Shown in pieces: positions 45,404-59,942 of a stretch of 64,000 bases of DNA. The stretch comes from Sternotherus odoratus (lineage: Eukaryota; Chordata; Testudines; Kinosternidae), in the NCBI GenBank assembly GCA_032164245.1, contig JAVMKO010000003.1, forward strand, positions 33,355,390 to 33,419,389, in the 5' to 3' direction. Below the pieces are notes generated by a model that was not told where the DNA came from, did not search any database, and was given only the letters and a program-made list of their open reading frames with translations. The translations under genes and the position numbers were made by a program. Position 1 is the stretch's first letter. Every line of letters begins with the position of its first letter.

Positions 45404-48400
45404 TTTAACATGATTTCTTAGATCTAATGTCTTATTACCACCTCAAAGTGTAACTTTATACTCCCTTTAGTTACTGGCCAATAGTTCAAAACTCAATCTA
45501 ACAACAAAGAATTAATCAGGATGATCTATATATACACACACACACATTATTACTAGTTATAGTGTGACTGAATATAACAATTATTCTGTAATATAGCATT
45601 AACTTTCATCATAAGGGACCAGTATTACAAAACATTTTGCAGACAAATTCCTACAGAATTTTACTTTTAGCATTATACGGCGATTGATAACATTAATATT
45701 AGAATTGGCTCAGACTAATCCAAAACACATTGAATTCAAGGGGAAGACTCCACTGAATTCAGAGGGACCACTCACAGTATGTTAAAGCCAAGTCAGCACA
45801 GGTTTGGGGTTTTAGACTATACATTTTTGAAGTAGGAATCATACATATTATTTAGTTTATAAACATAATGGACTGCAATAATAAATAATTATACACTCTA
45901 GAGTATTATGGACAATTAAATGGCTGGTGTGGTTACCAGTGGCCCTGTGTGTAACTAAGTTATACTGAAGTTAACTGGGACACTATTAGCTGAAGAAAGT
46001 GCAGTAGAGAAGTATTTATTGCAATAAAAAAAAATAATGACATTTTAGGAGTTAATCCACTGCCATCTGTCTTTATTTTGATAACCCACTCGATCAGTCA
46101 TACCATGCAGTTTCCTATTCTGGCTCTAAAGCAGATAAGGGATCTATCGATACTGCAAAGTTTGCAGAGAATTCAAGGTACTGAGCCTTAGCTTCTTAAA
46201 ATTGCTGGAAATCTCATTTAGGGCTGTCTGAGGCATCTGAAAGGGATCATGCCTAGAAAGATAACTCTGGAAATATATGTGAAAAGAAAAAAATGTTGCA
46301 GGATGCTATATTTGACAAATAACTGCCTAGTTTTTCCATATATGTGCATACATAAACTCCAGATAGATAATCTGGTAGTTCATATTCCTACCAAAATACT
46401 TCAGATTCATTAAACAGTATTCTGTAATAACACATAAAATTGTTGTTGTGTGAAATACTCTCTATAATCTGGGAATGTCTTGGTGACACCCAGGGGAAGA
46501 CATAAAACAAGAAGGTCAGACATTTGATAATAATTGCAATGGCTACTGAAAACTATAGTACAGTTATTTTAAAATAAATGAAAATATTTAAAATAAGACT
46601 GGCTCAATTACATATGATGGATTCTTTCAAAAATAATCCCGGTTTTTAGTTTATTTTTTAAAAAAAATATTCCAGTATTGACGACAGATTTTGCATCTTT
46701 TATTCCATCATCCTTCCCTCATAAATAGGGGAAAGGAAAAAACTGTATATAATTTCCCCTCTTAAAGAGAGATCATAGTACCTTTACTATGATAAAGTAG
46801 GACATTTATCATGGAAGCAATTCCACTAAATAAATGAGTACTTATAAAGTAAGGTACCACTGACCTTGAGAAAAGGTTATCAGAATCTGGTTTTAAAGCA
46901 TCTTTTAACTATGTCTTCTAACACATCAATATTGAACTCTTCTGTGTTTCCTTAGAGCAGGCCTTGGGGACAATCCTAAAATCTTTACTCATAAAAGTAT
47001 TATTAATAATTATTTTCATTGCATCTGATCCAAAGCCTTCCTGTCTAGTCCCCTTGAAGCCAGTAAGACGACTTATGTGAAAAACAGTGGTTTCAGGTTT
47101 GGGCCTGTGAGCAAGCCTTCAGTCTTTATAAGCAGCAATTCATGAGTTCTAGAATTGTCTTACTGCAGGACTGAGACACAACAAGGAATTTAAGTCTTGC
47201 TTTCCTAAACCAAACATAGCTTTTGTGGGGTTCTCTGAAAATTAAGACATGCAAAACCCCAATTCAGCATCAGCTATGCATCCTGGCAACTTTTGAGTAC
47301 ATGTTATAATCACGTTACTTCTTGGTCAGAGTCTGTGCCAAAGCTACTATCTAGATTCCAGTAAAATTCCAGTTACCACCTAGATGCCAGTAAAATCACC
47401 ATAGGAATTAAGGAAGAAGGAACTATTAGAAAATGAACTGAGCTATGTGTGAGAACTAAACCAGGAGACAAAAGAAAACATTGATGAAAAAGCTTACATG
47501 GGAGAACAAATTAAAAATAACCAACCAGTGTCATCAGATATTCTTAAAGGCACCCATTGAAGGCACAGGGAGAGATGAAAGTTTAAAAAATGAAGCTCAG
47601 GTCAGCATTGGAAAACCACCATATAAGATATTTTTTTAAATCTTCAGAATTGACTAAAATACAGAATTGACTTTTTCATGATTGCTGAGACAAACTTAGA
47701 AAGGCAGGATGAGCTGAACTATGATCCGAAGTCAAAGACCTCCTGGAATACTAGTCCACTGTATCTAGATCTGCTTTGTCTTTTTGAAAATCTCTGTGCA
47801 TGCACCAAGTGGAAAACTTGAATCCTCCAATAGTTTGTTGGTTTTCACACATCAATCATGCTTGGGAAGCACCTGCTAAAGGTGTGCACACTGACTGACT
47901 TGCCAGGATTCCAACCTATCAAGTGGAAGAGCAAATATACATTTGTATCTTGAAAGAGGAAGAGACTGGATAGGAGAAAGATCTGGGGCACTAACAGAAG
48001 GAGGACAGTGACCAGGAAGGTGAGTCTATATGTGCAATGTACCTGCACATATTACTTTAAGAATAGACAATCATATATCTAAGGTTACCAAAAACCCTGC
48101 ATTCTCCTGTTGACAGAAAAAGGTAAGGTTTATTTTGGACTGTAGGAGTATGTATTTTTTCCACACCATGTTCTATTGTATTTACACAGTAAAAGAACCC
48201 GTTGGTAGCTTCGCAAAACAGAAATTATATAAGAAACTAAAATAAGTACATTTTTGTCTCCAAAATTGTAGGAGACAGTTTTAAATGTTCAAATATTTTA
48301 CAGTGGAAAATTTAAAAAGAACTGCAACATATGTTGGTATAAACCTTTTGTGTATATTTAAACGTGTCCCAAAGTTTAGTTGTCAAACTGTATCAAGGAT

Positions 48401-48418
48401 GAAAGAATGCTACTGGCC
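45404..48418. other. AT-rich non-coding DNA
   Basis: Nothing firm. A short (CA)n run is at 45534-45547; words such as ctgaattcagaggg near 45750-45770 hint at an old amniote repeat. Confidence 0.5.
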
Positions 48419-48814
48419 TGTTTCCCCAGCTCAAGAAGGTCTGACACGAGCCACAGGCCTTTTTCAAGATCTTCCCTCAGGAAACAGTTTATTATATCAA
48501 ACAAAAGTGTACAAAGGTATTTCTAGCTATTACCCTGACTGACACAGGCGGAACGGGGCTAGTAACCTTTCACACTGCACCCACCTCTCTGCTCTAGAGC
48601 CAGTCACAGGAGCAAAGTTTCCTCCTGCAGCTCTCCCATGCAATGGAGTTCTCTAGTCTCAACTCTTTATAGACATGACCTAACCCCTTTTCTTCTGGGG
48701 TTAATAATAAAACAGGGCTGGCTGCCCCAAACACCTTCATCCTTAAAGAAGCAAAGCAGACCACCTATTGTAAACACATATTAAAATGGCTTTCATTTTC
48801 AACGCTCCACAACA
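48419..48814 (-). mobile_element. Putative solo LTR
   Basis: On the minus strand it starts tgttgtggagcgttg and ends gctggggaaaca. It has a TATA-like tctataaagag (about 48666-48676) upstream of an aataaa (about 48490), the order expected for an LTR. No target duplication was seen, so this is tentative. Confidence 0.4.
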
Positions 48815-51800
48815 AAGTATCCTGAGGATTTCAAGTCAAAAATGAATATTACAGAGAGAACTATTACTGCTGCATATTTCCTTTTATAGGATTCAGAGGG
48901 TTACTATATGAACTGGATGGCAGAGGATGCACCAGTGAGAGTCTATTAAAATTTGTTAAAAAAAAAAAAAAAAAAGGATTTTTCCCAGTCTATCTGTTAT
49001 CCTTCTCTGAAACACTGAAAACTGTTGTCTGTCACTAGCAACAAACCCAGAAGTTTTTAAGGATACACAAAAATGTAAGAGGTAGGTCTTAAAGATTTAG
49101 GCATTTTCTGTTTTCATGGTTTTGAGAAGTAAAAATAACTGCTTAAAGTACTTTATGAATAAGCTGTAACATATCAAGATATCCCCACTTCTGCAAATTA
49201 GGTCTTGAGCCTGCAAATCTTATGCATGTACTTAATTTTAAACTGATGAATTAGTCCCATTGACACCAGCAACACTCTTACTTGCTTAAAATTGTTCACG
49301 TGCCTATGTTTGCATAGGGTTGTTGCCTGAAATAGCATTTTGGACTCTCACATATTTGATGCCTGGCTTTGTGGCTAATCACTTGCCACGAATTACAAGT
49401 GGAATTAGAATCAGCCAACTTGATGTTTTTGCAGTGCACATGATTAAACTGAATTAATTTTAAGATTGAGGTCTGTGGACTGTTCTTGAAGTCTTTTGGT
49501 ATGGCTGCTTTAAGGTGGTATTCTCCCTTCCACACATACAGACAACCTCTCATTGACATCAAATGCAAGTTAAGTTTTATTAAGGATACTTCATAACAAT
49601 CTGTAGTTTATGCAATTGTTCTCAACCAGTTCTGCCAACTTTGTGAAGGGAAGTCTGTCCTTAAAAAGCCATACTACTTGCATGCTGATGTGAAATAAAG
49701 GTATAAGAGAATACTACACTATTTTCAAATCAATATGTTAAGAGTGAGGACTAGGAGTGTAAATGATGTGCAGAACTAATTCAGAGAAATAGGGAATAAG
49801 GCTGCTTCATAAGGCACTCTGGAGAATCCATTCACTGGGAAGCCTTCCAGTGAGCAAGACAAAATAGTGGAGTAGAGAATTTCTGGATAGGACTCTGTTG
49901 CTGACTAATGAAAATGAGAAGCAGCACTCTGACTCCATATGTGTGTTGTACTGAAAGGTTACTTTAAACCTGACGTGAATTCAGGCTTCTATGGTGTTTA
50001 TTCCAAATTCTGGGCTTGCAATACAATTAGGCTGTCAAATTAAAATCAGGATATTAGTGAAAAAGCAGGACATGAAACCTCAGACAATATTGTCTCTCCC
50101 CTCATTCCAGCACTGAATGTGACCATTGTTACTTTGTTAAATATTACCCTGGATGCTTATTGATTAATAGAGTGATTAATAGAACTGCAACCAATTGATG
50201 CCTTAGCTTGGCCTATGCTGCACCACCGTTAAACAAAAACTATCCTTAATTCCTGCCACTGGATTTGTATATTAATCAAAGAACAATACAAATGGTAAAA
50301 TGTAGTGGCTTAACAAAACATGGAAAGGTCAATTATGTTAGTTCCTGATTTTATGGAACAATACTTTGTATATCACACTGCATTATTCCCATGACAACAG
50401 CTGCCACCTCACCAATATTTTACAAAATAACATTGTCTTCTAAGTGTTTGTCTTCTAAGTGTAGGGGGGTTACATAACTAGTATCAGACTTGTATGCTGA
50501 GTACATTGAGAACTATTTTAATGTGTAATATTCACAGAGAAATTTTGGCAGCAAACTGCAGGGGTATATGTTTTATACCAAGTGTAAATGGGTTAAGTTA
50601 TCAATGGGCTATGATTGAGCTACCTCTAATCTACAGATCCATCTATAAATCACAAAGACAGAACCATAAGGCTTCCGTAGAATTGTACTCTCAGATGCAG
50701 TTAGTGGGATTCCAGCTATAGAAGGTGCTACAAGAGATTAGACTGAAACCAGTGTTCAGATCCACATGAAAGACCTGCCTTTTTAATAAGTCTGTTCCCC
50801 AGTAATGAGCACATTGGTTAACCAATCAGTGTCCTGAAAAATCAGTAAGCCATACAATAATGTGCTTTAGCTTGCCAGAGCGGGAGTATGGCACAAATCA
50901 ATCTCACTAACAAAGCACGGGTGTGGTTCCAAAAAAAAAAAAAAGGGAGTAGCTTTTTCACCGGGGTAATTCCATGGTCTTCAGTGTGGCAACTCACATG
51001 CATAAGTATAATGTGAGATAAAATGGAAAGACTGTGTAAAAAGATAAAGTTATGTTAAAGCCAAAAATCACACTATTCATTAGCATCCATGCTTTACAGT
51101 GCTGCAAGTACATTCTTCAGAGGGGAAGAAAAAAAACCACCTGTAAATGGGACACACTTTTATTTAACAGATCATTAAACTAAGAATTACTGCAGCCCTA
51201 AGAATCCTATAGTCCCTAACCAGTCAGGAAAATGTGCTAGACTAGGAATTGCTGCCAACACTGAGACAGCACCTGGCCACCCTGAAGACATTACCACTGA
51301 AAACCAGCACCCCAGTGTCTAGTAGTGTTAGCACGGAACAGTGAAAACAGCAGGAATTCCGACAATCAGTAAGCCTTAGGAAAAAAAACCTACACAGGCA
51401 GGAGGAATGAACTGAATGGGAAGGCAACAGTGGCATTTTTAGAACATACATTTTAGAAATACTGTATTAACAGAAAGAAGTGGGGAGTAGTAGAACAGTA
51501 AGATTCCTGGAGAATATCCAAAAGTAACATCCACAAAAAAGCAAGCAACAGCAAGCCAGGGTAAAAACTCCAAACAACTTCAGAAATTACCAAGAATTTA
51601 AATCACCCACTGCACAGCCTAGTTGAAGAATCAAAACACCACCATGAAAAAGCTGTTCACAAGCTGTAAAGCTCTAATGAATGACTCAGTGAGATAGTGA
51701 TCGGTAGGCACAGCAGTGGGACCCAGAGGAAAGAAAACCATGGCAAGTGAGGAGAAACTAGTCTTCAAAATAAGCAGAGCATTAAAAAAAATACCTTCGA

Positions 51801-53764
51801 GTAGGACAACAAACTTAAGTTAGTACTTCCTGTTGAACAGAAAAAGGACAATGAAGCTGGGAAAAGAATCTAACTGATGATGATGATGTAGACAGAGCTG
51901 GTCAAAAATAGGATTGTGTGTCTGGGAAATTACCAATATTTCAAGTTGTTCTGAATTAGGAAACTGTAGTTTCCTCTAATTTCTTAATATTCTTTTATTT
52001 TCTTTGTTCTTACGAAATGCTTCCCAAGACTAAGGATTTAGGAAACATAGGCTTACTCCAGATACAATATTTCACAAAGTAACTAGACAAAAAGAAGCCA
52101 ACACTTTTTGGGGGCTGACCTAGTAGCATGGGTCAGAAAATGTCTTCTATTGCCTGGATTTACTTTGAAAAGAATAGCAAATATAAGCAATTTGGTACTA
52201 TGACTCAAAAATCCATAACTGTATAGCAAAAATTAGGCCTCTACATCCATATTTAAGCTCTCAGACTGCCTGGTTTGTAGGTGAACTAAGAATTCACAAC
52301 TCCAACATATGTCATGAGGAACTATAGCATATCTGAAAAACAGGCCACTTATTTAGGTGCCTAAATATGGATTTGCACCTTTTTTTAGGCCCTGCAGGTA
52401 TAAAAAAATGGATCAAATATGCTTTTTAGACAGGCAGTAAAACCAGGGTTACATTTGTGTCAGACATCCTGTTAGGTAAAAGGGATGTTCTCTTGACATA
52501 TGCTATTCTTCAGCTATCTGCTAAAAGTGGATTCAGTAGTTTTGGGAGAATCTGCAATCAATATTCATATCTGACCTCATATCAGGCCTTCAAATTCACA
52601 GGGATCACAGTCTTAAAGCCACTCATCTATCTCTATATGCTTCAAGTCAAAAAAGTCCCCTGTAGATGCATGGCTAATCAAGTACTTACTTAAAAGGGTG
52701 TTTTGCAATATCTCTGCTCAGCTCTTCTGATAACTGGAAACAAAGGAATTAAAATCTTGTCTCCTCTTGTCTGTACTGTGTGTATCAGTCTCTACACAAA
52801 CATTCATACACCCAACAATAAAAATGTGTCAGTAAGAGAAATAGAAGCTCTCAATTTTGAAGTTGTCAATAAGGACTTCTCTTTTGGGTATGTAAAATCT
52901 TAAGGTTCTCTCATGATTAATTAATAGTCTTCCCCTCTGGACCCCCTGTGCTATGAGGAAATCTTTTATGATCATACCAAAGGACCCGGGTGTCCCTTCC
53001 GAACATTGATAGGTGTCATGCATGCTTAACCTATCCTCACAGCCCCACCTCCCCCTTGACCTTTGTGCTACAAACATTCTATGGGTATGAAAAAGAAATT
53101 GTGATATTATACTAAACAGAATATAACTCTATCTCTGCTTGCCCAATATTAACCTCTTATTAGGAGTTGTGTTTTTCTTTTTTGCTCTTTAGCTTTGTAC
53201 ATTCAGAAATCAATCAAGGTGTACAGAAGCAACACACATCCTTTACTGTTTAATAAATCCACACCTCAGTCAAGAGTGGTTCTATGCAGTGTTTTTGGAC
53301 TTTTCTTTCAACTACCAAGCAGGTTAGTTTCTTTAATACATTATAGATATGGAGTTAAAATGTTTATCTGTGAATTTATACAGTGCTCATCATGAGTTAA
53401 TCAAATAGGATGGTTACTAATGTTTAACACTTCTCAGAGATCAATATAAGAAAAATCCAATAGAAAAGAGCAAGTGTGTTAAAACATCATCCATTCAGTA
53501 ATTAATTTCTCTCTCTCTCTTTGACATAGTAGTTTCTTTCCTTTTGTGAAATGTATTGCATTTTCCAGTATCAAATATATAGCAAAACACATCACTGACT
53601 ATATATTTCTGATTCAGTGAATTTGGCAAGTGTGTCTCAGAAACATGACACAAACAATTCCCCCCCCCCAAATAACATTTCCATTTATTTAAAAAGACAA
53701 TTTTATTTTATACTTTCTAAGACATGTAGATATTTTGAACTCCAAATGCTTTTGGCAGATCACT
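48815..53764. other. AT-rich non-coding DNA
   Basis: No gene seen. It has an A run at 48959-48975. An old repeat at 49195-49320 carries cttatgcatgtacttaa and its partial inverse. The minus-strand frame 52829-53077 is unidentified. Confidence 0.5.
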
Positions 53765-54540
53765 AACTCCAATTGCCATAAGAACTAGATGTGCATGCTC
53801 GGGGTGCTCTGCTTCAGTTGTGGATGCACCTATTGAGCCCCTGATCAGAGATTTTCCATTAGCAGTGTTTGTTCAAACCATGCAAGCACTGCATACAACC
53901 TACTGCAGCACCCTAAATGGTAGGTAGAAGCTGCACAGATGAACCACCCTCTGCTCCTTCTCTATCTGAACATCCAGCAAAGACAAGTCTGAGGCACAAG
54001 GGAAGGAGGGCAGGTAGTGAAGAACCTATAGGGAAACATTTTGAAACAACAGGTGAGTAACCTGTTTTTCAGTTGTGTCCCTGTGAATACTCCACTTCAG
54101 GTATCCACACAGGAAGGAGGGAGCTTCAGGATAGAGTCCTAGATAAAAGACAGTACAGCAGAACAAAGCGCCATATCAGATCTGATGGTTTGGACCAAGG
54201 AATAGTGTTTAGAAAAATTATGCACTGAGGCCCATGTAAAAGCTCCACAGTAAAACTGAAGAAGTTGTCTGTTATCTGTCAGAATGTGATGATATCCTTT
54301 GGGAAGGGAAAACACCAGGAAACCAACTGTGTCATAGCAACCAACTATATGCCCAGAGATCCAACTGGCACCTTTTATCACACATTTAGCATATAGAGTG
54401 CATTCATGTGCCAAAAGACACTGCTAATGAACAGTCTCCAATCAAGAGCTTCAAAGGTATGTGTGCATCTCAAGTGGAGCACCTGTAGAGACACTACATG
54501 AAGAACAACAATATATAAGGTGCACCCCTATGTTTGTTTA
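53765..54540. repeat. Possible dispersed repeat
   Basis: Base composition is less AT-rich than its neighbours. Words such as gtgcatgctcggggtgctctg, read in parts, and aacaggtgagtaacctgttttt recall a repeat common in reptile genomes, but I cannot place its ends or class. Confidence 0.3.
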
Positions 54541-55540
<1,000 letters not shown>

Positions 55541-56040
55541 CTATTTACAAAATCCTATTTTATCATTAACAGCCTATTGTACATTAATGACTACGTTAAT
55601 AGTCAGTAAAATAATCCTGTGCTGAAGAAGTTAGAATGGATTTGCAAAATCCTTGAAAAAAGACTTAGGAAAGAAACACAGGAGTGCTTTTCAGTTCATG
55701 AAGAAAAATACTTACTCTACCTTATCTTTATTCTTATTATAAGTGAATTCCCCACATGGGAAGGGGAAGTTCCACCTCAGTGGCACCATTGTCCACTGGA
55801 AGGCACTAATGTTCTCTCAAGGCTGCTCTGCAGGTTTCTGGGCATAGACAGCAGAAACATTAGATGAGGATATACTGCTCTTTTTAACACTTTCCCCTGC
55901 TCTGTGATCTCCAAGTCCCACCCACTGGAGACGATGGTCCAGACATTCCTGGGTTCAATTCCATGCTCTCTCTCAGATTTCCTATGTGACCTTGGTCAAA
56001 TTTATGGGGGTAAAATGTTCAAAATCTCCTTAGTGGCTTA

Positions 56041-56178
56041 GGGTATGTCTACTCTGCAATTCAAAATCCACAGCTAGCCTGTGCTAGATAACTTGGGTTC
56101 ATGGGGGTCAGGCCCAGGGGCTTACTTGCAGTGTAGATATTCGGGGTTAGGCTGCAACCTGGACTCTGTGACCCTCCA
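56041..56178 (+). mobile_element. Harbinger-type MITE, right side truncated
   Basis: Left terminus gggtatgtctactctgc follows TTA (56038-56040) and resembles the terminus of the full element at 2984. An inner gcagtgtagatattcgggg follows. No right terminus is seen. Confidence 0.6.
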
Positions 56179-56179
56179 A

Positions 56180-57150
56180 CTTTGTTAACTTTCAATGAGA
56201 TTTAGGCACTGTATTAATTAGTGTTAATGCCAAATGTTCAGGCATCCTGCAGCCTAGTGGAATTCACAATTTTGAGTTAGGCATATTATGCATCAGGAGA
56301 AACAGGTGCCTAAATTAGGATTCATAAATGCCAGCACATGGAATCACAAACCAGTGGAAAAGGCTGAGGAGAGGGGTGGAGCTTAATTACACCCCACTCA
56401 GGGAGTTGGGTGCCTGAGTACAGAGGGAGGCACCTATCTCTCTTGGGATTCACAGCATGAATTCTCCCCTAGAGTTAGGCACCTAAGTCATTTGTGCAAG
56501 AGCTGCACCTGGGTCTCCCACCTCCTAAGGGAGTTCCCTAACTATTGGCATATAGAGTGATTCTCACCCTCCCTCTGGCCAATGACTATGACATTTATAC
56601 ACAGTAGAACAGCTTCAACAGGAGAGCACCAACCCAAAATAACCCAGTGGTTAGGACACTTTCCTGAAATATTGGAGACCAAAGTCAAAATTCCCTTGCC
56701 ATATCAGACACAGGGAGGCAACTGACCTTGGGTCTCCCACATCTTGGGTCAGTTCCCTAACCACAGGACTAAATGTCACAAAGGAGGGAATTCTGCCTTC
56801 TGTCTGTTTTGTGTGGGTTTAGGCCTTCTCTGAGCAAATCTACAGGATTAGGCCCTGAAGGGAAGATAGGTGGGAGAATGCCTACTCTGTGAATCTTGTG
56901 ATGCTTAGGGATGAGTTAAGCACCAAGCTGCAGACAATGTCAGGACTTAGATAGCTGATTACCTGCCCAGCCACTGAAATATAGTCATGTTTGGGGACAT
57001 TAATTGTGGAAATGCAGGCACCTCAGGATTTTAGGCACTTACAGGAATATGTGGCAGTTTAGTGGGGGTTTCATGTATGCCAGTGGTGCCTAAACATTGG
57101 ACTTAGGCACCTAAAGTGGCAATTAACAGTGTCAGCAGAAAGACCAAATG
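56180..57150. repeat. Dispersed repeat with tRNA-like segment
   Basis: Many ttaggcacctaa-type words at both ends. In the middle (56630-56695) a tRNA-like stretch reads cccagtggttaggacacttt and later ggagaccaaagtcaaaatt; an inverse T-arm-like stretch (gggtctcccac) lies at 56511 and 56733. It matches 23745-24420 in content. Confidence 0.4.
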
Positions 57151-57435
57151 CATCCTTCCATCCATATAGGTAGTTCTACCCAAGCATGAATTAAGAACAC
57201 TAGAAAGCTAAGCATATCTATCATATGGAGAAATATCAGTATTCAGATTTAATAACATGAAATGGAAATAACACATTTAGTGTATCAGCATCTTCCTACA
57301 GTACCAACCAAGAGTAATTTTTAACCATTAAAATAACAAGACCAGAATCATGAGATCTGAACTAGAGGATGCTTTGGCCCCATGATCCAGTACATGCATT
57401 ATAGCTCCAACCAGAAGAAAATTAACTTTTATTGT

Positions 57436-57546
57436 AAATAAAATGAGGAAGACTTTGTAGTACTTCAGAGACTAACCAGTTTAAAGGTGCTACAAAGTCT
57501 TCCTCGTTTTATTTACGGATACAGACTAACACGGCTGCTAAGCTTA
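57436..57546. mobile_element. Penelope-like tail copy C, head-to-head arms, 12-bp target duplication
   Basis: A 111-bp insertion between perfect copies of aacttttattgt (57424-57435 and 57547-57558). It has two inverted copies of the family tail: ataaaatgaggaagactttg and its inverse. It ends gactaacacggctgctaagc. It is shorter than copies B and D and lacks the hammerhead-like part. Confidence 0.7.
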
Positions 57547-58258
57547 AACTTTTATTGTGCCATTTCTTAAATTTTAGCATATTGCTTCCATAAGTCTGGC
57601 TACATTTTGGCCTTGATTCCAAAGGTGATACAACTATTTGGGAAGAGCTAGGGCCCTACCAAATTCACATAGTCTCACCCTGTGAAATCTGGTCTTTTGT
57701 GTGTTTTTACCCTATACTATAGAGATTCCATGGGGGACAGTCTCAAACTGTGTTTCTCAAACTGGAGATCCTGACCCAAAAAGGGGATTGCAAGGTTATT
57801 TTGGAGGGAGGGCACAGTATTGCCACTGTAATGTCTGTGTTGCCTTCAAAGTTGGGCAGCTGGAGACTGGCGGCAGCTGCTGACCAACCACCCAGCTCTG
57901 AAGGTAGCAGCCATGAAGTAAGGGTGGCAATACCATACCATGTCATCCTTACTTCTGTGCTGCTGCTGGCAGCAGGGCTGCCTTTAGAGCTGAGCTCCCA
58001 CCAGCAGCCGCTACTCTCCAGGCGCCCAGTTCTGAAGGCATCTCCCCTGCCAGCAGCAACGCAGAAGTAAGGGTAGCAGTACTGCCTCCCCCCTCCAATA
58101 ACTTTGTGCCCCTCCTCCCTGGCACCACAATTCCTTTTTGGGTCTGGACCCATATATGTAGAACACCATGAAATTTCAGATTTAAATATCTGAAACCATG
58201 ATATTTATAAAGAAAATGAGGAATACTTGTAACACCTTAGAAACTAACTAGTTTATTT

Positions 58259-58296
58259 CAGCATAAGCTTTCGTGGGCTATAGCTCACTTCATCGG

Positions 58297-58297
<1 letters not shown>
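58259..58297 (-). ncRNA. Hammerhead-ribozyme-like motif in copy D
   Basis: The minus strand reads ccgatga (U4 to C), an extra A, stem II gtgagctatagcccac, GAAA and the AGC/GCT stem III with a UUAU loop. The base at the cleavage site is G, which hammerheads do not tolerate. It is a relic. Confidence 0.5.

Positions 58298-58372
<75 letters not shown>
58297..58372 (+). repeat. (GATA)n microsatellite
   Basis: About 19 uninterrupted 4-bp units at the centre of copy D. Confidence 0.95.
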
Positions 58373-58557
58373 GGATCCCATGAAAGCTGAAATAAACTAG
58401 TTAGTCTCTAAGGTGCTACAAGTATTCCTCGCTTTCCTTACAGATACAGACTAACACAGCTGCTATTCTTGAACATGATATTTATGTTTCTTTAAAATCT
58501 CATGACCAGGAAATTGACCAAAATGGGCTGTCAATTTGGCAGGGACCTAGGTATAGC

Positions 58558-58740
58558 CATAAGAACATAATAATGGCCGTACTGGGTCAGACCAAAGGTC
58601 CATCTAGCCCAGTATCCTGTCTACCGACAGTGCCAATGCCAGGTGCCCTGGAGTGAGTGAACCTAACAGGTAATGATTAAGTGATCTCTCTCCTACCATC
58701 CATTACCCCACTCTGACAAACAAAGGCTAGGGATAAGCCC
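58558..58740 (-). mobile_element. Short CR1 3' copy
   Basis: In plus sense it starts cataagaacataataatgg and follows the CR1 3' UTR to gacaaacaaaggctagggat. Direct repeats tagccataagaa lie at 58554-58565 and 58741-58752. They overlap the octamer tail, so a chance match of part of this is possible. Confidence 0.8.
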
Positions 58741-58918
58741 TAGCCATAAGAAAAATCACCTCAATTGGTCAAAGCAATTACTTAATAGTTGTTATATGTA
58801 TTTATCTATATTAAAGTGTAGGGAGATAACTTTTGTTAGTAATGTGAAATTGACTTATTTGTGCCTGATGCTTTGGAGACATGAAATTGTAATATTAAAG
58901 AAATAAATTAATTAGGGT

Positions 58919-59049
58919 GGTGTGGCTGCAGAGGAGGGGGGCAGCAGGGGAGGGGCTAGGGGCTAGCTTACCCAGCTAGGAGTTCAAGGGCTGAGCAGGA
59001 CAGTCCTGTGGGCCACATGTGGCCCATGGGCCATAGTTTGCCCACCTCT
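58919..59049 (-). mobile_element. hAT-type fragment
   Basis: The right end reads tagtttgcccacctctg, the inverse of the common hAT terminus cagaggtgggcaaacta, after gtgggccacatgtggccca. The left end is missing. Confidence 0.6.
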
Positions 59050-59146
59050 GGTTAGGTGTGTATAACTATATTGCTTAGGGGTGTGGATTTTCACCCTCTT
59101 GAGTGACATAGTTATACTGATGTAAATTTATAGTGTAGACTTGGCC
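59050..59146 (+). mobile_element. Right half of a Harbinger-type MITE
   Basis: ggggtgtggattttcaccct, gtgacatagttatactgatg and the end gtgtagacttggcc parallel the right half of 17876-18140. The left half is missing at the junction with the hAT fragment. Confidence 0.55.
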
Positions 59147-59501
59147 TAAAACAATAAACCTTGCAGCTCCATAGAGACTGGCTGCAATCGGATCCTCAGA
59201 GTGTTGTTCAGTGTTTTAGCTATGCAAATCACATTAATCTCCAGTTTGGGGAGTGTCTCTAAACAGATTATCATCCCTTTCGAACTGAATTATACTATTT
59301 TTTTTGTTTTAACAATAAGGTAAAATAGAGGATTCATTTTACATCTTTCCTAATTATTTGATGGGGAGTTAAAATCACCCTAAGAAAATGTGCAGATGAT
59401 ATTAAATGGGGAGGACTTGCAAATATCTGAAACAACAGGGAAATAATACAAACAGCCCAAGTTAGATTTTTAAAATATGGAAAAAAATGTTAAAGGAGTC
59501 A

Positions 59502-59699
<198 letters not shown>

Positions 59700-59942
59700 T
59701 CAAACAACTACAGCACCACTAATTGAAGATCCATGCAGGAATTTAAGGAAAATGTCTCTTTTTTCAGGTAAGAAAGATTTTATACTCTACAGAGTAAGAA
59801 CACTCAATGTAATCCAGCCACCATTGAGTGAAAAAATGTAAAATTCACTATGCTGAACTAATCCTCTTCTGAAACTTAACTTCAGAGGGTTAAACCAGGG
59901 ATAAATTTGGTCTGAAATGTAGAGAAAGATTACTACTGTTAT

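Larger units (their letters stand above)
58209..58473. mobile_element. Penelope-like copy D: inverted arms around (GATA)n, 12-bp target duplication
   Basis: A 265-bp insertion between perfect copies of catgatatttat (58197-58208 and 58474-58485). The left arm (58213-58296) carries the hammerhead-like motif on the minus strand. The right arm (58373-58473) is its inverted partner, with ctgaaataaactagttagtc and the gactaacacagctgct tail. A GATA array fills the centre. Confidence 0.75.
57651..58547 (+). mobile_element. Composite DNA transposon, interrupted by Penelope-like copy D
   Basis: Termini gggccctaccaaatt and the inverse of ggtccctgccaaatt, both bordered by TA. Inside is a second pair of inverted words, actggagatcctgacccaaa and tttttgggtctgg, and a GC-richer array (57880-58090) with agtaagggtggcaatacc and gagctgagctccca-like units. 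It resembles large non-autonomous turtle elements. Frames at 57743-58153 and 57750-58070 are repeat translations. Confidence 0.6.

Noticed and set aside
57743..58153. 136- and 106-codon frames
   Set aside because: They lie wholly in the composite DNA transposon and mirror each other across its inverted units.
58297..58372. CRISPR-like short repeat array
   Set aside because: Uninterrupted 4-bp microsatellite with no spacers, in a vertebrate intron.
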